From the NCBI GenBank assembly GCA_012798025.1, contig JAAZNX010000031.1, positions 1 to 8,698 on the forward strand: a stretch of 8,698 nucleotides of DNA, written 5' to 3'. The position numbers and the translations under genes were made by a program. How positions within the stretch are numbered: the first letter of the stretch is position 1; each line of letters opens with the position of its first letter. The notes below the pieces were generated by a model. The model was given only the letters and a program-made list of their open reading frames with translations, did no database searches and was not told the DNA's origin. Source of the stretch: Methanothrix sp. (GTDB lineage: Archaea; Halobacteriota; Methanosarcinia; Methanotrichales; Methanotrichaceae). This document shows, one piece after another, positions 5,119-8,698 of this stretch.

Positions 5119-6537
5119 CTAACTCCTCAGCTCTCGCTCCAGGAACTCCACAACCCTGGGCCATGAATCCTCTGCAGCCTTTGCAGCGCCTTCAGCTGTG
5201 CCCCCAAGCCCCTCCCAGATATCGATGGTTGGTAGATAGAACTGGCGCATTGTGGTTGGATAATATGGATAGGGGATCAGCATATGCCCTCCCCGATCAT
5301 AGGAGAGAAGCTGGTATGGGCGAGGATGATCATGAGATCTCAGCCGATCGATGGCTATCTGGGACAGTATATCGGATGGCCATACTCCGTCTCCCGGGTT
5401 TCCTATGAGCAGAAAGGCTGCCTGCGAGTTCTCCACTGTGATTGTGGCCTCTGCGACGCGGTCGCGCTGCATCTTTAGGCTGTAGAGGAAGGATGGCGCA
5501 TCCAGGTAGGGGGTGCCGTTCCTCTGAGCCTCCGAAAACAGTCGGCCTTGCTCTTCACTCTCCATCATCAGCAGATAGGGAAAGGCCCTGCCTTGATAGG
5601 TCCAGGCCGGAGCATTTGGGCTCTCGCCGATGCCAGACCAGATCACGCCGCTAGGAGTGTATCCCACCACGGCCCTGATCTGGGGGAAGATTGTTGAAGC
5701 TAGCAATGCCAGCTCTCCTCCCCGTGATGCCCCAACAACTCCGATGCGGTTCTTTGCAACCATAGGTTGCTGGTTTAGATAGTCGATTGCCCTGGAGATA
5801 GTCTCCAAGGAGATGTTCTCCAGGGTGGGCGGCAATCCCTCTGCGCCGAAATAGGCGAGGGCCAGTGTTGGCATGCGGGTCTTGGAAGCTATCACAGTGG
5901 CCCAGCCTTCGTTGTATCCGCCTTCGGAACCTCCAAGCACTATGATCGCTGGGGTGGGTTCGGCGAGCTCTTGCGGTCTTATGAAAACCCCAACGATTGG
6001 GTCTGTGAGTTTCTCCTTAACGATATCGATCTGGCCGGTCCGCTGGATCGCCTGGCTCTCCACCTCCTGGCCATTCACCGATAAGGTTACATTGAGGGTA
6101 TGGATGACAGGAAAAGGCGAGACCATCTGCACTGCCCGATCTACGGCCATGGACCAAAAAAGCCCTGCCTGATCAACTCCTTGATAGGAGCCATCTACCG
6201 GAGCATCGCGCGAGGTATCTATGGTGCCTGACGCATCCGCCCTGAACGATGCCTCCGAAGTCCAGGTATTTCCGAACTGGTCCTGACCTGAAACTTGCAG
6301 TGAGGCCAACTGTCCGTCGCCAAGCCCGCTCGCCCTTATGCTGACCGGATCGCCTATCAGCACCTGTTGTGGTTGTACCTCCAGTTTCACGGCTTCATGC
6401 CCTCCTTGCGCAGCGCAGCCCAAGATGCCAGCAAAGAGGCTTCCTATAAGGATGACACCCGGAAAGACCTTGCCAAAATGGCACAGTATGATGCGCTGCA
6501 AAGTGGCTCCTCCCTGAGGCATAATCGAATGTCTCAT
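5119..6537 (-). CDS. BAAT/acyl-CoA thioesterase family lipoprotein, alpha/beta hydrolase
   Basis: The 472-residue protein has a signal segment (GVILIGSLFAGILGC) with a lipobox-like ILGC, so Cys41 may be lipidated and the rest exported. Residues about 48-165 fit the Ig-like N-terminal domain of the acyl-CoA thioester hydrolase/BAAT family. The C-terminal part is an alpha/beta hydrolase: strand AIIVLGGSEGG (197-207), nucleophile elbow GVVGASRGGE with Ser271, acid DGVWPS with Asp383, and His418 in YDRGGHML. Ser rather than Cys as nucleophile suggests a hydrolase rather than an amino-acid acyltransferase. CoA esters are not expected outside the cell, so the true substrate may be another ester. 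ATG 6537 follows GGGGTG and GGAG; a second Met at residue 6 is possible. It is the only gene of its transcript that I can see, and it ends 75 bases before the ADH synthase start. Confidence 0.85.
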   Translation of the reverse strand: MRHSIMPQGGATLQRIILCHFGKVFPGVILIGSLFAGILGCAAQGGHEAVKLEVQPQQVLIGDPVSIRASGLGDGQLASLQVSGQDQFGNTWTSEASFRADASGTIDTSRDAPVDGSYQGVDQAGLFWSMAVDRAVQMVSPFPVIHTLNVTLSVNGQEVESQAIQRTGQIDIVKEKLTDPIVGVFIRPQELAEPTPAIIVLGGSEGGYNEGWATVIASKTRMPTLALAYFGAEGLPPTLENISLETISRAIDYLNQQPMVAKNRIGVVGASRGGELALLASTIFPQIRAVVGYTPSGVIWSGIGESPNAPAWTYQGRAFPYLLMMESEEQGRLFSEAQRNGTPYLDAPSFLYSLKMQRDRVAEATITVENSQAAFLLIGNPGDGVWPSDILSQIAIDRLRSHDHPRPYQLLSYDRGGHMLIPYPYYPTTMRQFYLPTIDIWEGLGGTAEGAAKAAEDSWPRVVEFLERELRS

Positions 6538-6619
6538 GCTCCATTCACCCCAGCTTTGATAGACTGCCTTTCATCTTCTGAAGGGGACGAACGCAGATCA
6601 TTGCTGGCGGTAAGCCGAA

Positions 6620-6637
6620 CAGGCATCGAAGTGCCTG
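6620..6637. promoter_or_regulatory. Perfect 6-bp hairpin/palindrome upstream of the BAAT-family gene
   Basis: CAGGCA (6620-6625) and TGCCTG (6632-6637) flank a 6-base loop, about 80-100 bases before the ATG at 6537. If transcription starts about 25 bases after the AT-rich box at 6653-6664, this sits at the very start of the mRNA leader. It could be a 5' structure or an operator. Function is unproven. Confidence 0.35.
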
Positions 6638-6652
6638 GATCTGCATAGACTG

Positions 6653-6664
6653 ATATTAATAATG
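6653..6664 (-). promoter_or_regulatory. TATA-like box for the BAAT-family lipoprotein gene
   Basis: The minus strand reads ATTATTAATATC, the best AT-rich box upstream of the ATG at 6537. It predicts a leader of roughly 90-100 bases, unlike the leaderless or short-leader genes elsewhere in the window. The box is nearly symmetrical and could equally act on the plus strand. Confidence 0.35.
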
Positions 6665-6666
6665 AT

Positions 6667-6828
6667 ATGGAAATAACCAATAGAGCTATCATGACAGCAC
6701 TTATGATGGTTATAATTTATATTTTTTGTGGATTTAGTGGCTATTTGCCAACCGCAGCTGCTCCCGCAGATAAATGCTTGGAGTTCGCGAGTTCTTCGAG
6801 CGCGAATACAATGACTTGCTCCTTCTAA
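6667..6828 (+). CDS. Possible small secreted or membrane peptide (53 aa)
   Basis: A 53-codon ORF starts at ATG 6667, with a second possible start at ATG 6691. The first half looks like a signal or membrane segment: hydrophobic residues 7-27 (AIMTALMMVIIYIFCGFSGY and on) followed by a small-residue site, PTAAAPADK. The second half, from residue 37, is Ser-rich and carries two cysteines; it reads less like protein than the overlapping frame starting at 6774. No Shine-Dalgarno is evident. It may be a real short secreted peptide, or the front half of a frameshifted gene. I recognise no family. Confidence 0.35.
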   Translation: MEITNRAIMTALMMVIIYIFCGFSGYLPTAAAPADKCLEFASSSSANTMTCSF

Positions 6829-6887
6829 TGTCTAGAGACGCAGCCCGCATGGTGGCGAGCAGGGAATTTGGCACGGCTGCAGCATGA
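6774..6887 (+). CDS. Possible 37-aa ORF, perhaps the frameshifted end of the preceding ORF
   Basis: ATG 6774 follows an in-frame TAA directly and opens 37 codons: MLGVREFFEREYNDLLLLMS, then RDAARMVASREFGTAAA. The product would be an amphipathic charged helix with protein-like composition. It has no ribosome-binding site. One extra A in the AAA at 6772-6774 would join it to the signal-like ORF starting at 6667, giving a 73-residue product with a cleavable signal. Stand-alone expression, a decayed gene and a sequence error are all possible. Confidence 0.25.
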   Translation: MLGVREFFEREYNDLLLLMSRDAARMVASREFGTAAA

Positions 6888-6891
6888 AGTA

Positions 6892-6940
6892 TTTATATAG
6901 TGATCGTCATCAATTCTAGGCTATCACAATCATCAAGGAG
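6892..6940 (+). promoter_or_regulatory. TATA box and Shine-Dalgarno of the aIF2 gamma operon
   Basis: TTTATATA at 6892-6899 is a strong archaeal TATA box, predicting a start near 6920-6924 and a leader of about 25-30 bases. AAGGAG ends at 6940, eight bases before TTG 6949, and is what supports that unusual start codon. Confidence 0.7.
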
Positions 6941-6948
6941 ATCTCAAT

Positions 6949-8235
6949 TTGGTAAAATCCGATATCAAATCAGATTCAAAGAGCGAGGCTAATAAAAAGC
7001 CTGTAGCCAAAAAACCAGAGGTTAACATCGGAATGGTGGGGCATGTCGATCATGGCAAAACTACTCTTGTAAAGGCCCTCTCAGGAGTATGGACAGATCA
7101 GCATAGCGAGGAGGTCAAGAGGGGCATCTCCATTCGCCTGGGGTATGCAGATGCAACCTTCCGAAAGTGCCCAAAATGCCCAGAGCCTGATGCCTATACT
7201 GTTGAAGAGAGATGCCCTCACTGTGGCACAGAATCAGAGATCCTGCGAACTGTCTCCTTCGTTGACTCACCGGGCCACGAAACTCTCATGGCCACCATGC
7301 TATGCGGGGCTGCCATCATGGATGGTGCAGTCTTGGTCATCTCTGCCAATGAGCCCTGCCCCCAGCCGCAGACAAAGGAGCACCTCATGGCCCTCAACAT
7401 CACGGGCATCGACAGAATCGTGATTGTGCAAAACAAGATCGATCTCATGTCTCGTGAGCAGGTTATGGCGCATTATCAGCAAATCAAGGATTTCGTGAAG
7501 GGGACTGTAGCCGAGAACGCTCCAATAGTACCTATTTCTGCCCAGCAAAATATAAACATCGATATGGTCATCGAGGCCATTGAGAATACCATACCCACGC
7601 CCCCCAGAGATGTCTCCAAGCCTGCATTGCTTAAAATTGCCCGATCATTCGATGTCAACCGACCGGGAGCTACGCCCGACAGCCTGAAAGGCGGCGTCAT
7701 TGGCGGATCGCTCTCACAAGGGAGGCTTAGAATTGGCGACAAGATAGAGATCTGTCCTGGTCGGCATGTGGATTATGAGGGGCGCAAGCAGTGGATCCCC
7801 ATCCAAACCAAGGTAATAAGCCTGCTGGCAGGCTCACATGCTCAGGATGAGATCACACCCGGGGGCCTGGTGGGCGTGGGCACGCAGCTTGATCCCGTCA
7901 TGACCAAGAGCGATGCGCTTGTCGGCCAGGTGGCTGGAGAGCCCGGTAAGCTCCCAAAAGTTCTTAATTCCTTCACCATGAACATGCAGCTCCTGGAGAG
8001 GGTTGTAGGTGTCACGGACGAGTCGATGGTGGAGCCCATCCACTCCAGCGAGCCACTGATGCTCAACGTCGGAACTGCAACTACTGTAGGAGTTGTCAAT
8101 AGCGCTCGTGAGGGAGGTGTCGTCCAGGTGCAGCTCAAAAGGCCCGTCTGCGCGGAGATTGGTGACAGCGTGGCCGTCAGCAGACGCATCGGAGCGCGCT
8201 GGCGCTTGATTGGCGTTGGCACCATAATCGAGTAG
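6949..8235 (+). CDS. eif2g: Translation initiation factor aIF2 subunit gamma
   Basis: aIF2 gamma is the GTPase core of the archaeal initiator-tRNA carrier; with the alpha and beta subunits it brings Met-tRNAi to the small ribosomal subunit. The 428 residues show G1 GHVDHGKT (31-38), switch 1 around [12 protein letters not shown] (58-69), a zinc knuckle with Cys74/77 and Cys89/92, G3 DSPGHE (106-111), G4 NKID (162-165) and G5 SAQQ (197-200). Two beta-barrel domains follow, with [25 protein letters not shown] and the closing [15 protein letters not shown]. The start is TTG 6949, eight bases after AAGGAG. It gives a Lys/Ser-rich tail of about 23 residues before [14 protein letters not shown], longer than in many archaea. 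It heads an operon with a PIN nuclease one base downstream and then rpoE1. Confidence 0.97.
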   Translation: MVKSDIKSDSKSEANKKPVAKKPEVNIGMVGHVDHGKTTLVKALSGVWTDQHSEEVKRGISIRLGYADATFRKCPKCPEPDAYTVEERCPHCGTESEILRTVSFVDSPGHETLMATMLCGAAIMDGAVLVISANEPCPQPQTKEHLMALNITGIDRIVIVQNKIDLMSREQVMAHYQQIKDFVKGTVAENAPIVPISAQQNINIDMVIEAIENTIPTPPRDVSKPALLKIARSFDVNRPGATPDSLKGGVIGGSLSQGRLRIGDKIEICPGRHVDYEGRKQWIPIQTKVISLLAGSHAQDEITPGGLVGVGTQLDPVMTKSDALVGQVAGEPGKLPKVLNSFTMNMQLLERVVGVTDESMVEPIHSSEPLMLNVGTATTVGVVNSAREGGVVQVQLKRPVCAEIGDSVAVSRRIGARWRLIGVGTIIE

Positions 8236-8236
8236 C

Positions 8237-8620
8237 ATGAAGGTCATCCTGGATACAAATGCCCTAATGGTGCCTGAGCAGTTTGGTGTGGATATATTCA
8301 GCGAGCTTGAGCGTCTTGGATATGTACAGTGGCTTGTTCCATCATCCGTCATTGGAGAGCTTCGCTCTCTGGCGAGAAATGCTGACAGAGGGAGAGACAG
8401 GGTCGCCGCCCGTGTGGCGCTGGAGCTAGCTGGGCGATGTGTCGTGATTGGTGAAAACATCCCTGATGCCGATCTGGCCATCGAGAAGCTTGCGCATGCA
8501 ACAGATGCTGCAGTCTTCACCAACGATAAGCCTTTGAAGAAAAGGTTATTTAGTAGCGGCATCACGGTAATATACCTGCGCCAGGGGCGATATCTAGAGG
8601 CAACGAAGAAGGAGTACTGA
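8237..8620 (+). CDS. PIN-domain ribonuclease-like protein (FCF1/VapC9-like)
   Basis: The 127-residue protein is a single PIN domain, a metal-dependent RNase fold. The acidic site is complete: Asp6 in ILDTNALM, Glu41 in VPSSVIGELRSL, Asp79 (or Asp77) in IPDADLAIEKLA, and Asp97 in VFTNDKPLKKRL. It ends in a basic stretch, RQGRYLEATKKEY. Although PIN domains are common as VapC toxins, no antitoxin gene is next to it, and it is locked between aIF2 gamma (one base upstream) and rpoE1 (one base overlap). This placement is familiar in archaea and suggests a housekeeping role in rRNA processing or RNA decay rather than a toxin. No strong Shine-Dalgarno precedes ATG 8237, so translation probably depends on coupling to aIF2 gamma. 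Confidence 0.85.
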   Translation: MKVILDTNALMVPEQFGVDIFSELERLGYVQWLVPSSVIGELRSLARNADRGRDRVAARVALELAGRCVVIGENIPDADLAIEKLAHATDAAVFTNDKPLKKRLFSSGITVIYLRQGRYLEATKKEY

Positions 8621-8698
8621 TGTATAAAAAGATGAAGCTTGAGGGCGTGGCCAAGATAGAACCAGATCATCTGGGAGATCCCCTCGAAGCTGCAGTGA
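8620..8698 (+). CDS. rpoE1: DNA-directed RNA polymerase subunit E' (Rpb7-like), 3' partial
   Basis: ATG 8620 overlaps the PIN gene stop by one base (TGATG) and has AAGGAG ending five bases before it. The 26 complete codons visible before the window ends read MYKKMKLEGVAKIEPDHLGD followed by PLEAAV. This matches the start of archaeal Rpo7/RpoE', where MYK, a VKVPPEEFG-like turn and a conserved following helix open the tip domain. The subunit binds Rpo4 to form the polymerase stalk used in open-complex formation and RNA binding. Position after aIF2 gamma and a PIN gene supports the call. The rest of the gene lies outside the window. Confidence 0.8.
   Translation, partial: MYKKMKLEGVAKIEPDHLGDPLEAAV

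Larger units (their letters stand above)
6538..6948. other. 411-base intergenic region with divergent signals
   Basis: This is the only stretch over 300 bases without a clear gene. From left to right it holds the leader of the BAAT-family gene (minus strand), a hairpin at 6620-6637, an AT-rich block at about 6651-6670 that could serve promoters on either strand, two short overlapping plus-strand ORFs (6667-6828 and 6774-6887), and the TATA box and Shine-Dalgarno of aIF2 gamma. I see no tRNA-like or rRNA-like fold and no repeat array. Confidence 0.7.

Noticed and set aside
6784..6806. Inverted repeat TTCGCG...CGCGAA as a terminator
   Set aside because: No T run follows on either strand and it lies inside the possible small ORFs; the 11-base loop and short stem are plausible by chance.
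8237..8620. VapC toxin of a toxin-antitoxin pair
   Set aside because: No antitoxin ORF lies beside it; the upstream gene is aIF2 gamma and the downstream gene is rpoE1, so a housekeeping PIN protein is more likely.
7834..8670. A minus-strand ORF of 278 codons over aIF2 gamma, the PIN gene and rpoE1
   Set aside because: It is entirely antisense to three well-supported genes and has no motif of its own.
1..8698. CRISPR array, tRNA/rRNA genes, insertion sequence or prophage genes
   Set aside because: I saw no regular repeat-spacer pattern, no cloverleaf-like or conserved rRNA segment, and no transposase or integrase motifs. This is a reading by eye; a covariance-model scan would settle the RNA question.

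Overview
The window is archaeal and most likely from a methanogen. It carries archaeal translation factor aIF2 gamma, the start of the archaeal RNA polymerase subunit E' (Rpb7-like), the archaeal-type enzyme of early shikimate/DKFP metabolism (ADH synthase), a SelB/EF-Tu-like protein of the kind known from methanogens, and TATA boxes 22-30 bases before start codons or inferred transcript starts. Base composition and protein style suggest Methanosarcinales, perhaps Methanothrix (Methanosaeta). That assignment is inference; no rRNA gene is present to prove it.

Layout. 1-720 (+) is the 3' part of a SelB/EF-Tu-like protein whose G domain lies mostly outside the window and whose visible G4 region is degenerate. 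Convergent to it, 747-1229 (-) encodes a very small trypsin-fold protease with a complete His/Asp/Ser triad. A 90-base divergent promoter region separates it from a plus-strand operon (1320-3708): pyrD, pyrK, and a fumarylacetoacetate-hydrolase-family enzyme, ending in a hairpin-plus-T terminator that also covers the end of the convergent gene.

A minus-strand block follows. ADH synthase (5044-4244) has a strong TATA box, a TTG start and a possible five-codon upstream ORF. Downstream are a small charged coiled-coil protein (4198-3968) and a 73-residue free-standing DnaJ-type zinc finger (3946-3725), probably co-transcribed with each other. Upstream, 6537-5119 (-) encodes a predicted secreted lipoprotein with the BAAT/acyl-CoA thioesterase alpha/beta-hydrolase fold.

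The 411-base gap 6538-6948 contains divergent promoter signals, a perfect 6-bp hairpin, and two small overlapping plus-strand ORFs. These may be one frameshifted secreted peptide gene. A tight information-processing operon then runs to the window end: aIF2 gamma (6949-8235), a PIN-domain nuclease (8237-8620, one base later) and rpoE1 (from 8620, overlapping by one base, cut by the window end).

The pyrDK pair makes orotate and passes electrons to NAD+. ADH synthase feeds the archaeal aromatic amino acid route. The last operon links translation initiation, a probable RNA-processing nuclease and transcription. I see no tRNA, rRNA, CRISPR array, insertion sequence or prophage gene. Nothing here is clearly a new defence or mobile system. 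The least explained parts are the zinc-finger/coiled-coil pair, the miniature protease, and the small ORFs at 6667-6887.
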